Assembly (NCBI RefSeq): GCF_014534745.1
Contig: NZ_JACVVP010000019.1
Span: forward strand, 1-64,000
From: Flammeovirga sp. EKP202
GTDB lineage: Bacteria > Bacteroidota > Bacteroidia > Cytophagales > Flammeovirgaceae
Direction: 5' to 3'
Length of the DNA stretch: 64,000 nucleotides
The notes under the pieces are model-generated. The model was not told the origin of the DNA. It made no database searches and saw nothing but the letters and a program-made list of their open reading frames with translations. Shown here piece after piece: positions 7,887 to 19,500 of the stretch. A program made the translations under genes and the position numbers. Within the stretch, counting starts at the first letter, position 1; each line of letters begins with the position of its first letter.

Positions 7887-8178
7887 TTAAAAAGTAGTTG
7901 AGTCATTATTCTTTTTTCAAACTAATAAATTGTAATTGGAGTGAAAAATATTTTTACACTTTAGTAATAGTAGTTTTTTAAGTTGACGTTTTTGTGTAAA
8001 TGATTAACGAAATAATGTAACTCATTGAGGATGGAATGAAAGACATTTGTATTGTAGTTAAAAACTAAAAAGTAGAAAACGTAAAGTTATTTTCATATCA
8101 GTTTTTATTAGGTATAACTCTTTCGGTCTTTAAATATTCTAACTTTCCCTCCTAAAACATTTGTTGGGGGAATATAAA
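7887..8178. other. Gene-free stretch: AraC promoter side and desaturase 3' side
   Basis: About 290 bp of AT-rich DNA, presumably carrying the AraC promoter. Apart from the terminator that follows, I see no repeat, RNA gene or convincing ORF. Confidence 0.5.
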
Positions 8179-8212
8179 AAAGAGTCATGTTCTTGTTAGA
8201 ACATGACTCTTT
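8179..8212 (-). terminator. Strong hairpin terminator after the desaturase
   Basis: AAAGAGTCATGTTCT pairs perfectly over 15 bp with AGAACATGACTCTTT around a TGTT loop. On the minus strand a run of U follows, so it ends the desaturase transcript. Confidence 0.9.
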
Positions 8213-8237
8213 CGTTTTATATACACTCCGATTTCTA

Positions 8238-9032
8238 CTAACCTGCAACTGCGGTTTTCTTTCCTACAGAGTTTGTTTTCTTATCTGAATTTTGTTTCAA
8301 ATGTATTACCCCTACTTTATCCAATACTACAATGATCAAATAAGTTGGATCGATTTCATGCCAACGAATACCACCAAAGTTTGCTCTTGAGCCTCTTGCA
8401 TGGTGATTGTTATGGTAAGATTCACCCATCATTAAGAAGTCAAAAGGAAGAAAGTTTGTCGATGTATCGCTTACTTCAAAGTTTCTATAACCATAGATAT
8501 GTGCAAACCAGTTGATGATCGCCCCATGTACTGGAGACATTAAAAAGTGAATTGGTAATAACAAGAAGATAAACGGTGATAAATCATATGTTGTATAGCA
8601 GTAAACATAAACTGCTACATAAAATAATCCCCATCCAATTCTACTTACCCAACTACTTGCGAATTTATCAAATGAATGCCATTCTGGTACATTCTTAGTG
8701 AATTTAGCATCTACTACCACCTTGCCTTTACAAATATCTGTATAGATATTTTTTGTCTGCCACATCATAGCAAATAGTGTAGGAGAATACTTTGGAGAAT
8801 GTGGATCCTCTTCAGTATCAGCGAAAGCGTGATGCATACGGTGCATAATTCCGTATCCATAAGCACTTAAATAATTTGATCCTTGAAAGATATAGGTTAA
8901 AACAAAGAATATTTTTTCAGTTGTTTTAGACATCGTAAACATGGCATGTGCCGCGTAACGATGCAAGAAAAAAGTTTGGAAGAACAGCGAACTGTACCAA
9001 TGCAATATAAAAAATGCTATAATAATATACAT
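8238..9032 (-). CDS. Membrane fatty acid (acyl-CoA type) desaturase
   Basis: A 264-residue integral membrane di-iron desaturase that introduces a double bond into acyl chains, important for membrane fluidity. All three histidine boxes are present: HRYAAH (His24, His29), HRMHH (His64, 67, 68) and HNNHH near residue 208. The additional NWFAHIYGYRN, with a His typical of delta-9 acyl-CoA desaturases, is also seen. Hydrophobic stretches fill the spaces between boxes. The protein is a little short for the family but no box is missing. It has its own terminator downstream and is separated from the DUF2723 gene by another, so it is monocistronic. Confidence 0.93.
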   Translation of the reverse strand: MYIIIAFFILHWYSSLFFQTFFLHRYAAHAMFTMSKTTEKIFFVLTYIFQGSNYLSAYGYGIMHRMHHAFADTEEDPHSPKYSPTLFAMMWQTKNIYTDICKGKVVVDAKFTKNVPEWHSFDKFASSWVSRIGWGLFYVAVYVYCYTTYDLSPFIFLLLPIHFLMSPVHGAIINWFAHIYGYRNFEVSDTSTNFLPFDFLMMGESYHNNHHARGSRANFGGIRWHEIDPTYLIIVVLDKVGVIHLKQNSDKKTNSVGKKTAVAG

Positions 9033-9159
9033 ATAGAAAGATAATTGAAGTCAAATATTTTACTCAATCTGTCACTAAAACAATTCGAGTAAATGATTTG
9101 TGACAGATTTATTAAATATTTTTAAATTTTCACACCAAAACACTGAAATACAACAAAAT

Positions 9160-9196
9160 AAAAATCCACACCTATAAAAAATAAGTGTGGATTTTT
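9160..9196 (-). terminator. Hairpin terminator after the DUF2723 gene
   Basis: AAAAATCCACAC pairs with GTGTGGATTTTT (12 bp) across a 13-nt loop, 54 bp past the stop codon, with a U-rich tail on the minus strand. Confidence 0.85.
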
Positions 9197-9249
9197 AGAA
9201 TTTATACAATTGATTGGATCAATTGCTTTATTTTGAGGGATAAAAGAAA

Positions 9250-12200
9250 CTATCTCGTTCCCATCATGTTTTCGTAAGCTGAGCTAAATGCTTCTCTTGA
9301 CTGAAGTGCGTCAGCTTGGAAAATTTGCTGTAATTCTTTCAGCTGTTCCGTTGAAAGGTTTTTGTAGAACAACTCTGAAGTCACATGCTCTGAATAAGAT
9401 GGTACTTCATTAATTACTTGTCCAGTTAATGGATCTACATCTCCTTTTTCACGCTCACTCAATCTAGCATTTACTAATTTTAAGTTCGACTCAAAAATCT
9501 GAGCTAACTGTTGTAAAACAATCAAGCTTCTACGAGCAACACTTTCAGTGCCTCTACCTGTATTTGCATAATAGTTTACATTTTCCTGACTTCTTCTTAC
9601 AAGTATATCGAAGATTTCATTTGCCTCTTTTGTAGCTCCCAATTTATAATATAGCTCCATATATTTAGGAGAATAGAAGCTATAAGGAATTGTTGTATCA
9701 GGAATCATTGAAAGAATCCAGTCTAACTTCTCCTTCGAAAGCTTCAACTTCGCTTCATCTTCTTTCGCTAAACCATCAACATACAATTTCTCAGAAAGTC
9801 TGTAAATATTATTACGAGTATTGGCTCCAAATTTTCTGTATTCATCATCGTAATAAACACTTTCATCTTGCATACCTCTGAAAGCAAATTTCTCAATGTT
9901 TTTCAACATCACCTCTGTATTTACTTCACCTACTTCACCAAATGTATTGGCTTGGATAGGAAGTAATCTATACGTCATACCTTCCAAGAATAAGTAACTT
10001 CTTAGATCCATATTGATCGTATTGGCTGATGTATTATTGAAATAGATAGGACGCTCCCAATTGTTGGTTGCGATTAAGTCTAATAGTGCTAATTCGTTTT
10101 TGAAGATGTACGTTTTATCATTCTTTAATCTCCAAGCCATTTTTGGTTTGATTCTACCCTCCATGCCTTTTGGAATAATACCACTCTTCACAACTGCCGC
10201 ACTATCTACATCCAAAATAAAGATTCTAGAAAGTAGTTTCGCCGTTGTTTGACCACCTTGTAATCCTACTTGTGTTACAGGGTTGTTCGCTTCTACAGAG
10301 GCTAAGTAGGCTTTAAGATTTACACCGTTTTGAGCTCTTTCATCCTCAACTAATGGTACATAATCATTTTTACCTTCTCTATAGTTATGGCTACTGATCG
10401 ATAATGGCAGTGGTTCAGACTCATATTGCTTTTGCTTCATCTGATCCAAGTACCAACCCGTACTGAAGTAACTTAATACTGCCACACGAACGTCAGTTCT
10501 AAATTCTTCTACATTTTGAACATACCACAATGGGAATGTATCATTATCTCCACCTGTAAATAAGATGGCATTAGGAGCACAACTCGCTAAAGTATTTCTC
10601 GCTTGATCAACTGAGTGGAATCTATTCGAACGGTTATGTCCGTCCCATCCTTTCGCTCCCATAAGAACAGGAACAACCATACTCAATGCAATACCGATGA
10701 CAGCTCCATTTTTACCCATTTTCTCAGAGAAGAACTCTGCTAAGGCTAATGCTCCGAAACCAATCCAAATAGCAAATGCATAGAAGGAGGCGGCATAGAT
10801 ATAATCACGCTCTCTAGGTTCTACCGGTGGTGAATTCAAGTAAACAACTAGTGCGACACCCAATGTCAGGAACATAATCATTACTACCCAGAAGTTTTTC
10901 TGGTCTCTCTTGTAATGGAAGAATACTCCTAATAAACCTAATATTAATGGCAAGAAATAGAAGTTTGTTCTTGCTTTATTTTTTGCTAACAACTCAGGAA
11001 GTTCCTCTAAATCATGCCAAGGTTTTAAGTAACCGGCATCTTTTTCATCACTTTCTCTACCTGCAAAGTTCCACATGAAATAACGTAAGTACATGTGGCC
11101 AATTTGGTATCGGATGAAATAATAAATATTGTTACCAAACGTAGGTTTTTGTCCTGATTCTATCCCTGCCCACTCTCTATACAATTGTGGATGAGGCCCC
11201 GTTTTAGAATATAAACGAGGGAACAACATCATATCTTTTGATGCATATTCTGCTTTCGTTTTGTGATCATACACTTCATAATAGTCCTTACCATTACGAG
11301 TAGCTTCACGGTATTTATCACCATCTTCTTTTGTTCCTACGTGCTGTGCATCATAAGTTGGACCGTATAAAAGAGGACGATCACCGTATTGCTCACGCTT
11401 TAAGTAAGATACATATCCTAGAAGATCATCTGGAGCATTTTCATTAATAGGTGTGTGCTGGTTTGAACGAACTAATACTAATGTGTAACTCATATATCCA
11501 ACAAGAATAAATGCTACACCTAATAATAAGTTATTCAACGTCACCATAGCTTTTTGCTGAGTGAAGTAAATTCCGTACACCAAACTTGCTACTAATGTAA
11601 ATGAGAAGAACAAACCACCTGTTCCGAACGATGTTCCGAATGTATTTACAAATATCTTATCGAATACAAATGCAATGGAAGGAAGGCCAGGAATCACAAT
11701 AATGATAACTCCCAAGATAATTGCTCCACCAATACCCATTGCTATAATTGTCCCTTTTAAAGTGATATTATTAGGGTACTTTTTATAGTAATAGATCATG
11801 GCTAATGCTGGTAAACAAAGTAAGTTTTCCAGATGGACACCAATTGATAAACCAATAATATAAGCAATCATAATCAGCCATCTATTCGATGCTGAATGAT
11901 CTTCGATATACTCCCATTTTAAAATTGCCCAGAATACCAATGCTGTAATTGCTGAAGACATTGCGTAAACTTCTGCTTCTACAGCTGAGAACCAAAAAGT
12001 ATCTGAGAAAGTATAAGCTAATGCTCCTACTGCTGAAGAGCCAAATAATAAGATCTTATCTTTTAAACCATATCCTTCTTTTGAAGGTTTGATGATTTTC
12101 ATACCTAACATTACAATAGTCCAATACAGGAACAAGATTGTTAGTGCACTCATAAATGCCGATTGGAAGTTAATCCACCAAGCTACTTTAAGTACATCAC

Positions 12201-12408
12201 CAAAAGCTAGGAAAGAAAAAAGTCTATTAATTAATAAGAAAAATGGTGCTCCCGGAGGGTGCGGAACCATCAGTTTGTATGATACGGCAATGAATTCACC
12301 ACAGTCCCAAAAACTGGCGGTTTCTTCCATTGAAATAGTGTAGACGGCAAGCGATATTAAAAAAAGTGCCCACCCCACTAGATTGTTGATTCTCTTAAAC
12401 TCGTTCAT
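9250..12408 (-). CDS. DUF2723 (GT-C-like) polytopic membrane protein
   Basis: A 1052-residue protein. The first ~600 residues form about 11-13 membrane spans; the rest is a large soluble domain. The N-terminus carries the DUF2723 signature FWDCGEFIAVSYKLMVPHPP, in which acidic residues after the first span recall GT-C glycosyltransferases. ALAYTFSDTFWFSAVEAEVY and GGDNDTFPLWYVQ are further conserved blocks. The family is nearly universal in Bacteroidota and is thought to glycosylate proteins or lipids on the periplasmic side, probably using lipid-linked sugars; that role is from family knowledge and not visible here. A C-terminal helical repeat region (residues ~860-1050) may be TPR-like. Single-gene unit. 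Confidence 0.85.
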   Translation of the reverse strand: MNEFKRINNLVGWALFLISLAVYTISMEETASFWDCGEFIAVSYKLMVPHPPGAPFFLLINRLFSFLAFGDVLKVAWWINFQSAFMSALTILFLYWTIVMLGMKIIKPSKEGYGLKDKILLFGSSAVGALAYTFSDTFWFSAVEAEVYAMSSAITALVFWAILKWEYIEDHSASNRWLIMIAYIIGLSIGVHLENLLCLPALAMIYYYKKYPNNITLKGTIIAMGIGGAIILGVIIIVIPGLPSIAFVFDKIFVNTFGTSFGTGGLFFSFTLVASLVYGIYFTQQKAMVTLNNLLLGVAFILVGYMSYTLVLVRSNQHTPINENAPDDLLGYVSYLKREQYGDRPLLYGPTYDAQHVGTKEDGDKYREATRNGKDYYEVYDHKTKAEYASKDMMLFPRLYSKTGPHPQLYREWAGIESGQKPTFGNNIYYFIRYQIGHMYLRYFMWNFAGRESDEKDAGYLKPWHDLEELPELLAKNKARTNFYFLPLILGLLGVFFHYKRDQKNFWVVMIMFLTLGVALVVYLNSPPVEPRERDYIYAASFYAFAIWIGFGALALAEFFSEKMGKNGAVIGIALSMVVPVLMGAKGWDGHNRSNRFHSVDQARNTLASCAPNAILFTGGDNDTFPLWYVQNVEEFRTDVRVAVLSYFSTGWYLDQMKQKQYESEPLPLSISSHNYREGKNDYVPLVEDERAQNGVNLKAYLASVEANNPVTQVGLQGGQTTAKLLSRIFILDVDSAAVVKSGIIPKGMEGRIKPKMAWRLKNDKTYIFKNELALLDLIATNNWERPIYFNNTSANTINMDLRSYLFLEGMTYRLLPIQANTFGEVGEVNTEVMLKNIEKFAFRGMQDESVYYDDEYRKFGANTRNNIYRLSEKLYVDGLAKEDEAKLKLSKEKLDWILSMIPDTTIPYSFYSPKYMELYYKLGATKEANEIFDILVRRSQENVNYYANTGRGTESVARRSLIVLQQLAQIFESNLKLVNARLSEREKGDVDPLTGQVINEVPSYSEHVTSELFYKNLSTEQLKELQQIFQADALQSREAFSSAYENMMGTR

Positions 12409-12529
12409 TTCGTTATGTTTTCCAATTGGCGAAATTAGGGTAAAATCTTTCTTATGGAATGAAAAGATTTAGTAACCGACTTTATTTCACCAATTATTGG
12501 TCTAGTTTTATATTTTTTAACATTAATTA

Positions 12530-13159
12530 TTAATAAATACCTTCTAACTTCAAAAATCCAATAACATTTAGGTCTTCCAAATGATGAGCGTGTAATCCTG
12601 CTTGTTTTGCACCTTCTACATGTTGAATAGAATCATCAATAAAAAGCGTAGTCGCCTTATCTAAATTGTTTTTAGCGACCACTGTTTCAAAAATACTCGG
12701 ATGAGGCTTTCTATCTCCCATCTCAAAAGAATAATAAGCTTGCTCAAAAAGTTGTTTGAAATCCCCAAAATCTTCTCCTAAAGTATCAATAACAATCTTA
12801 TTGAAGGCATTGATATGAATTTCATTGGTATTGGAAAGTAAGAAAATTCTATACTTCTCTTTTAATTCCTTCAGCATTTCAATTCTTTCAACTGGCAAGT
12901 CTAATAACATTGCATTCCATGCCAAATCAATTTGTTCGTCAGTAATAGGCTCATCTAATAACTCTCTAATTCCCAAACGAAATTCCTGAGATGTAATATT
13001 CCCTTTTTCGTAATCATCAAATAGTGATGTTTGCTGTTTTTTAGTATAAAAAGGTTCTACAGGTTTATTTAAAATTTCGGCGAATTTTTCTAAAGTATTT
13101 TCGTATCTTAAGTTGAGAATAACACCCCCAAGGTCAAAAATTATTGCTTTGTATTCCAT
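12530..13159 (-). CDS. HAD-superfamily hydrolase (subfamily IA phosphatase)
   Basis: A 209-residue cytosolic phosphatase-like protein. Motif I is AIIFDLGGVILN, with Asp9 as nucleophile; the usual +2 Asp is Gly, as in the YihX-type sugar-phosphatase branch. Motif II is FLLSNTNE, the Lys motif is GDRKPHPSIF, and motif IV is TLFIDDSIQHVEGAKQAG. An alpha-helical cap lies between motifs I and II. The likely substrate class is a small sugar phosphate, but none can be assigned. It lies on the same strand as the DUF2723 gene, 121 bp upstream of it. Confidence 0.88.
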   Translation of the reverse strand: MEYKAIIFDLGGVILNLRYENTLEKFAEILNKPVEPFYTKKQQTSLFDDYEKGNITSQEFRLGIRELLDEPITDEQIDLAWNAMLLDLPVERIEMLKELKEKYRIFLLSNTNEIHINAFNKIVIDTLGEDFGDFKQLFEQAYYSFEMGDRKPHPSIFETVVAKNNLDKATTLFIDDSIQHVEGAKQAGLHAHHLEDLNVIGFLKLEGIY

Positions 13160-13256
13160 TTGTTGTTTTCGAACTAAAACCTAAAAAAATATATTTCGTT
13201 TGAATTAAAACAAAGTAAGTTTTAAAATCCAATCAATATACTACTGTTTCTTAAAA

Positions 13257-14867
13257 ATGAGTAAAATATTATTCCCCTTATTATTAATAATTTTAATCTG
13301 CCCTTCTATACCCCTTTTTGCCCAGGAAGAAGAGGGAGAAATTCTTCTTGAAAGTCATCCGAATGATCATGACTTTTACAAGTTCTATATCTATGACTCT
13401 GTTGAATACTCTCAGAGTACTCCTTATCATGCCTTACATACACATTTGGATTTTTTAGATGAGCAAAATTATCATCCTAAAACCGCTGCAAGAGTGATTC
13501 CGACCAGTGTGGGGAATCTTGATACACGTGTAGAATTGGCAGAAGAACTTAAATTGATCTTCGCAGGAAAAGGTATTTATTTAAATCAATTGGATTTACC
13601 ACTTCAAAAAGATCATGTGGAAAAAAATACTGGTAAAAAGCGCTTTATAATCAGTGATAAACTTCCTGAGATCTACTTGATCAAAGTAGGCGAAAGATGG
13701 AGGTACTCAAGTTATTCCGCATTAAAAATCAATAAAATCTTTAAAGAAACTTTCCCTCCTTATTCTAGAGATATTATAAAGTTTGTATCCAAAATAGAAA
13801 AAGGGAATCAATACGTTTTAGGGCTTAAACTTTGGCAATGGGGGGCCTTATTGGTCATTAATGCCTTAATGTATATTGTATATTTCATTGTAATTCGAGT
13901 ACTCGCTTTCTTGATTAAACAATTTTTCTCTAAAGCGGGAAATCAATATTTTATCAGTACTGTAATTTTGAAGTTTAAAAGACCAATCACAATTGCAATT
14001 CTTGACTTCTTGTTTTATATGCTGATCCCATTACTTTTATTGGATAGCACTATAGCATTTGGGTTAACCGTACTCTGTAAAATCATTTTTGGATTTACAT
14101 TAATCATACTCATTTTTAGAACTGCGGATGTGATCGTTCTAAAAGTCATGGCTCCTAGTCCTCGAAAAAAGAGATGGAATATTGATGAGCACCTCACTCC
14201 TGTATTACGTTCATCATTAAGAATTGTCGCTCTTATGGTCGGCTTTCTTTTGTTCTTAAAGATATTAGGATATAACATCAATAACATTGTAACAGGCATT
14301 TCTTTCGGTGGTTTGATCATCGCGTTTGCTGCTCAAGACACTGTCAAAAATTTTATTGGATCGATTATGCTTTTTACAGATAAACCATTTTCAGTTGGTG
14401 ATTCTATTGTAGTCAAAGGGCAATCAGGGATTGTAGAAGAGATCGGATTTAGAACGACGAAGATTAGAACTTTTAATAATTCATTGGTGAGTTTACCGAA
14501 CAATATTGCAGCAGACAATGAGGTAGACAACATGGGAAAGAGAGAATTTCGACGATTCAATACAATGTTGAGTTTGGAATACGGAACAGATCGCAACAAT
14601 GTTAAAGCTTTTATTGAGGGAATTAGAAAAGCCATAGACGAACACCCTACAACAAGAAAAGAAGGTTATCAAGTTCGTCTTTATCAATTTGCTCCTAGTT
14701 CGATTGATATTCTACTTAATGTCTTTTTCGAAACAGATGACTACAATTTTGAGTTACAATCAAGGGAGGAACTAATGTTTACCATTATGGAAATAGCGGA
14801 TAAAACTAAGGTCAAATTTGCATTCCCAACTCAAACCATTCATTTGAATAATGATGAAAAAGAATAG
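13257..14867 (+). CDS. MscS-family mechanosensitive channel with periplasmic N-terminal domain (paralog 1)
   Basis: A 536-residue inner-membrane channel. A signal peptide (to ~22) is followed by a ~150-residue exported domain, then several spans from about residue 195. The pore-lining helix and MscS domain lie near 345-420: ITGISFGGLIIAFAAQDTVK, KNFIGSIMLFTDKPF and VEEIGFRTTKIRTF, the last two classic for the family. The C-terminal vestibule ends with FAFPTQTIHL. MscS channels release solutes on hypo-osmotic shock. It is followed by a paralog and then a histidine kinase on the same strand, which suggests a shared osmotic or membrane-stress role. Confidence 0.92.
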   Translation: MSKILFPLLLIILICPSIPLFAQEEEGEILLESHPNDHDFYKFYIYDSVEYSQSTPYHALHTHLDFLDEQNYHPKTAARVIPTSVGNLDTRVELAEELKLIFAGKGIYLNQLDLPLQKDHVEKNTGKKRFIISDKLPEIYLIKVGERWRYSSYSALKINKIFKETFPPYSRDIIKFVSKIEKGNQYVLGLKLWQWGALLVINALMYIVYFIVIRVLAFLIKQFFSKAGNQYFISTVILKFKRPITIAILDFLFYMLIPLLLLDSTIAFGLTVLCKIIFGFTLIILIFRTADVIVLKVMAPSPRKKRWNIDEHLTPVLRSSLRIVALMVGFLLFLKILGYNINNIVTGISFGGLIIAFAAQDTVKNFIGSIMLFTDKPFSVGDSIVVKGQSGIVEEIGFRTTKIRTFNNSLVSLPNNIAADNEVDNMGKREFRRFNTMLSLEYGTDRNNVKAFIEGIRKAIDEHPTTRKEGYQVRLYQFAPSSIDILLNVFFETDDYNFELQSREELMFTIMEIADKTKVKFAFPTQTIHLNNDEKE

Positions 14868-14961
14868 CAAATATCACTTGAAGTTTTATAATTTTACCAT
14901 CTAAAGTAAGTTGCTCTTGCTATTGTTATATCAGAAAATACCTACAAACTGTCTTTGTTAA

Positions 14962-16587
14962 ATGACAACGCGTTTATTTTTAATTCTAGTTTTTTGTTCA
15001 ACTACAATCATCACAGCCATTGGTCAGGATGACGATCATGATGAAATATCAAGTTATCCTAATGATCATGTCTTTTATAATTTCAAAGAGTTAAGTGGTG
15101 TGGAGTACTCATTAAGTTCTCCCTATCATACTATGCACACCCACTTAGAAAACCTTGAAGATGACAATTACCACGAAAATGTTTCGGCACAAGCTTTTTC
15201 TCAGGAGCATTTTTCATTAAAAGAAAGAAAAAAACTAGCTATCGAATTAAAATTAATCTACACACAAAAAAGCATTTATCTTAACTCACAAGATCTACCT
15301 CTTGAAAAAAATTATATCGATCCCAAAAGTAGAACAGAACGATACAGTATAAGTCCTAGGCTACCCAATATTTACCTGGAAAAACAAAAAAATGGGCAAT
15401 GGAAATACTCGGTGTACTCTACTAATCAAATACATGAATTATTCGTAGAAACATACCCTTCTTTTGCTAGAGAATTAGTAGTTTATACCTCTTCATTACA
15501 ACAAAGTAAAGGACGACTTTTTGGTATAAAACTTTGGCAATGGATTACTATTTCAGGTATTCTTTTAGTGAGTTACCTTTTTTATATCCTTAGTTTTTGG
15601 TTCACTAAACAGATCCTCCAAAGGGTATTGTTAAGATTCAAAAAAGAGCAGTTTGCTAAAATTGTTTTACCAAAGTTGAGAAGGCCTATTGCCGTTGGTC
15701 TTTTGATGATTATATGGTATTACATTACTCCATTTTTGTTATTACCAAGTGCTGTTGCCTACGTACTCACAATCATCATAAAAGCAATTTTTAGCTTTTA
15801 CTTAACAATTTTATTTGTCCATGCAGCTGACTTATTGGTCATAAGGATAGGTTATTTTTCGAGTAAAACGAATGCCGTTGACGCCAATTTATTACCTATT
15901 CTAAGGGTTATTTTCAGAATTATTGCTCTTGCCTTAGGTATTTTGGCCACTTTGTATTCTTATGGATTTGATATAACCCATCTTATTACTGGTATTTCTT
16001 TTGGTGGTGTTGCTTTAGCATTTGCAGCACAAGATACCATTAAAAATTTCATTGGTTCAGTAATGCTTTTTACTGATAAACCATTTGAAGTAGGTGATTG
16101 GATCGTTGTCAAAGGGCAAGAAGGCATTGTGGAAGAAATCGGTTTTAGAACTACTCGAATTAGAACTTTTGCGAACTCTCTTGTCAACATTCCAAACGGA
16201 TCAATGTCAGACAGTGATATTGATAATTTAGGAAAAAGGCAGTATCGAAGATTTAAAACATATCTAACTATACCTTATGGAACTCCTACGGAAAAAATAG
16301 AAATGTTTATCAAAGCCGTAAAAAAAGCTGTCGAAGACCATCCTACCACAAGAAAAGACTTCTATGAGGTACGATTAAATAACTTTGGTGCTAGTGCTTT
16401 GGAAATATTGTTGTATATTTTCTTTGAATGTAGGGATTGGAGCGAAGAACTTCAATCTCGTGAATACATCATGTTGAAGATTTTGCGTATATCAGAAAGT
16501 ATGGGAATTGAATTTGCATTCCCTACACAAACGATACACATTGCAAAAGATGACAATGATGAAGCAGACGCAACTGAGATAGATTAA
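14962..16587 (+). CDS. MscS-family mechanosensitive channel (paralog 2)
   Basis: A 541-residue tandem paralog of the preceding gene, colinear including the exported N-terminal domain (SSYPNDHVFYNF against ESHPNDHDFYKF). MscS landmarks are ITGISFGGVALAFAAQDTIK, FIGSVMLFTDKPFEVGDWIV, GFRTTRIRTFANSLV and the terminal FAFPTQTIHI. The end has an acidic tail (DDNDEADATEID). A 94-bp gap separates it from the first channel, and its stop is only 2 bp before the kinase start, so channel 2 and the kinase are almost certainly co-translated. Why two channels are kept is unknown; different tension thresholds would be one reason. Confidence 0.92.
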   Translation: MTTRLFLILVFCSTTIITAIGQDDDHDEISSYPNDHVFYNFKELSGVEYSLSSPYHTMHTHLENLEDDNYHENVSAQAFSQEHFSLKERKKLAIELKLIYTQKSIYLNSQDLPLEKNYIDPKSRTERYSISPRLPNIYLEKQKNGQWKYSVYSTNQIHELFVETYPSFARELVVYTSSLQQSKGRLFGIKLWQWITISGILLVSYLFYILSFWFTKQILQRVLLRFKKEQFAKIVLPKLRRPIAVGLLMIIWYYITPFLLLPSAVAYVLTIIIKAIFSFYLTILFVHAADLLVIRIGYFSSKTNAVDANLLPILRVIFRIIALALGILATLYSYGFDITHLITGISFGGVALAFAAQDTIKNFIGSVMLFTDKPFEVGDWIVVKGQEGIVEEIGFRTTRIRTFANSLVNIPNGSMSDSDIDNLGKRQYRRFKTYLTIPYGTPTEKIEMFIKAVKKAVEDHPTTRKDFYEVRLNNFGASALEILLYIFFECRDWSEELQSREYIMLKILRISESMGIEFAFPTQTIHIAKDDNDEADATEID

Positions 16588-16589
16588 AG

Positions 16590-19500
16590 ATGAATAATTC
16601 AGACCAAAAACCCAAAGTATCAACTCATGAGAATAGCCACTTCAAAGTTTTTGAAGATGCCTATCAAGCTACTGATGCTCCAACTTTTGGATTAAATGAC
16701 GCAGGGATCATTATTTTCTGGAATGATGCCATGCTTAATATAACTGATTATTATCCAGAAGAAACAGTCGGTCGACATTATTCTGAATTTGCAGAGATAT
16801 TTTATTATGAAGACACCTTTTCATTAGAAGGGTTGCTTCAAAACCTCACGGGAAAACTCAGAGACCGTAAAGGAGTGGAGTTACAAGTGAGAACTGCTGG
16901 GGTTCCTGTCACCGCCAATGGTATACAGCACGTTTATCTGTCGGTACAAAACATCACAAAAGAAACGGTTCATGTTCAAGAACTGGTAAAAAACAATATT
17001 CTTATGAAAGAGCTTTTTAGTTCTTCAAGAGAAATGGTAGTGGTGTTTAATAGAAAGGGCAATATCAGCTTTGCAAGTGAACCTTTTAAAAATTTGGTGA
17101 ATATGACAGATCCTCAAATCAGGAGGACTACGTTTATTAACCTTATTCCAAATTCTCACCGTACAAGGCTTCTTATTGGTCTTAAAATGGCTGAAGAATC
17201 TCAAGATGAGCATAAAATGGAATTGACGATAGAAAGTGAATCTCAAAAAAGAATCACTGATTGTCATATTTCTTATAAAGCTGACTCTAAGGACTGTTAC
17301 CGCCTACATCTTTTTGATATCACTGATAAAAAGAGAAAGGAGTTAGAGCAAGAGGTAAGTATTACATTCGCAAAGCTTTTGCAAGAAAACTTGAAAATCC
17401 AAGAGCTTTACGAAAAGGTCTACCTTGCCATGAAACTGGTGGTAGATATGGATAGTTTTCTTTTGCTCCGTTTGAAATTGTCGGGACAAGGAATGTATAT
17501 TCCTTTTTACAGCACCAAAACTTCTGACCTTGCAGAGAAGGAAGAAGTACCTGCTAGTGAATTTGCATTGGCGATGGCTAACGTACTCAACAGACCAATG
17601 TTTATGTACAAAGAGGTCATTCAGAAGTTAGCAAAGCAATATAACCTAAACCTTATCAATGTTCCTGAGATTTGGATGGGTCTTCCTTTGATTTCTAATA
17701 ACCAGAAAATGGGAATGATCGTGGTCCAATCTTTTTCTGACCGAAAGGCCTTCAGTAAACCTGACCTTAATCTTTTTGATTTAGCAACAGGTATCCTTGC
17801 TGCTGCTATTATCAGAGATCAAAGTCAATTAAAAGTAAGGGCACAAAGAGCACAATTAGAAGCCATTTTTGAAAGTGGAGAACAAGCCATCTGGACTTTC
17901 AATAAAACAGGAATGGTAACAAGGTATAATCAGCATTTTGCTGAGTACATTAAACAATATTCCAATATTGAATTAATGCCAGGCATGATGCTCAATAGTA
18001 TTATTCCATTTACGCCACGCTTTGAAGAACATTGGGACCAAATATTAAAAAGAGTTTTTGATGGTGAATCCATCAGTTTTGAATATAAATTTCAAACGTT
18101 CTTAGGAACAGAACAATGGCACTCTATCTCTCTAAACCCTGTTAGAATGCAGAGTGGTGATGGAGAAATTATTCAAGAGATTGCCGGAGTAACACAAAAT
18201 ATTACACAGCGTAAGAAGATGGAAATTCATATTGCGGACAGTGAAGAGCTTTTCCGTAATATCTTTGAAACACTCCAAGATGTTTATTTCCGAACTGATT
18301 TAGATGGTAATTTCACTTTGATTTCTCCTTCTGTAAAAGATATGTTAGGCGTTAAGCCTGGGGAAATCATCGACAAGCATGTTACTGAGTATTATATTTC
18401 AGAATCAGACTTATCGAGACTAATGAAAATGTTGGCAGTAAAAGGTGCTGTCAAAAACCACGAAAGCATTGTTCGAAATAAAAAAGGCGAAGTACGTTAC
18501 ATTCTTTCCAACTTCAGGCTGATTTATGATAAAAAACTCAAACCTTCAGGAGTAGAAGGTTTAGCTAGAGATATTACACCAATCAAGCAATCTGAACACG
18601 AACTCAGAGAAGCAAAAGACCTGGCGGAGAAATCTTTAGAAGTTAAAAGACAGTTCTTGTCGAATATGTCACATGAAATTCGTACACCTATGAATGGTGT
18701 GATTGGCATGGTGGACTTATTGAGCACAACAGTACTTAGTCAAGAACAGAAAAAGTATGTTTCTACAATCAAACGTTCTTCTGAAATCTTGCTTAATATC
18801 CTGAATGATATCCTTGACCTATCAAAGATTGAAGCAGGAAAAATGGAGCTACGTCCTCTGCCAATAGATATTCGAGTAACTATCTCTAAACTTATCGCAT
18901 TGTTCCATCAAAATGCGAAGAATAAGAGTACTCAATTAATATCTAATGTTGCAGACAACGTACCGAACGTAATTCTCGCTGATGAAACACGTTTGCTTCA
19001 AATTCTATCCAACCTCACATCTAACGCGATTAAATTTACTGAAGATGGTACTGTGACAATCAATGTCAACGGTGTTCAAAAATTTAATGGTATTTATACC
19101 CTCATGTTTGATGTAATTGATACAGGTTGCGGGATATCGAAAAATGGACAGGCGCAGTTATTCAAGCAGTTCAGTCAAGTAGAAGACTCATACAAACGTA
19201 CCAAAGGAGGTACTGGACTGGGGCTTTCTATTTCTCAAGAACTCTGTAACATGATGGATGGTGATATTGGTGTTGAGTCTGAACTTAATGTAGGAAGTAC
19301 TTTCTGGTTTACCATTGAAGTCAAAGAGGTAAATCACTTACCTCCTACCAATAATAATCTAGAGAGTAAAGAATTATTCTCTCAAAAGATCAGTAGTCTT
19401 CAACCTAATATTTTAGTAGTAGATGATAATAGTGTCAATATCATGGTGGCCGAAAGTATTCTGAAAAAAGCAGGGTGCAAAACTACCTCTGCAAATAGTG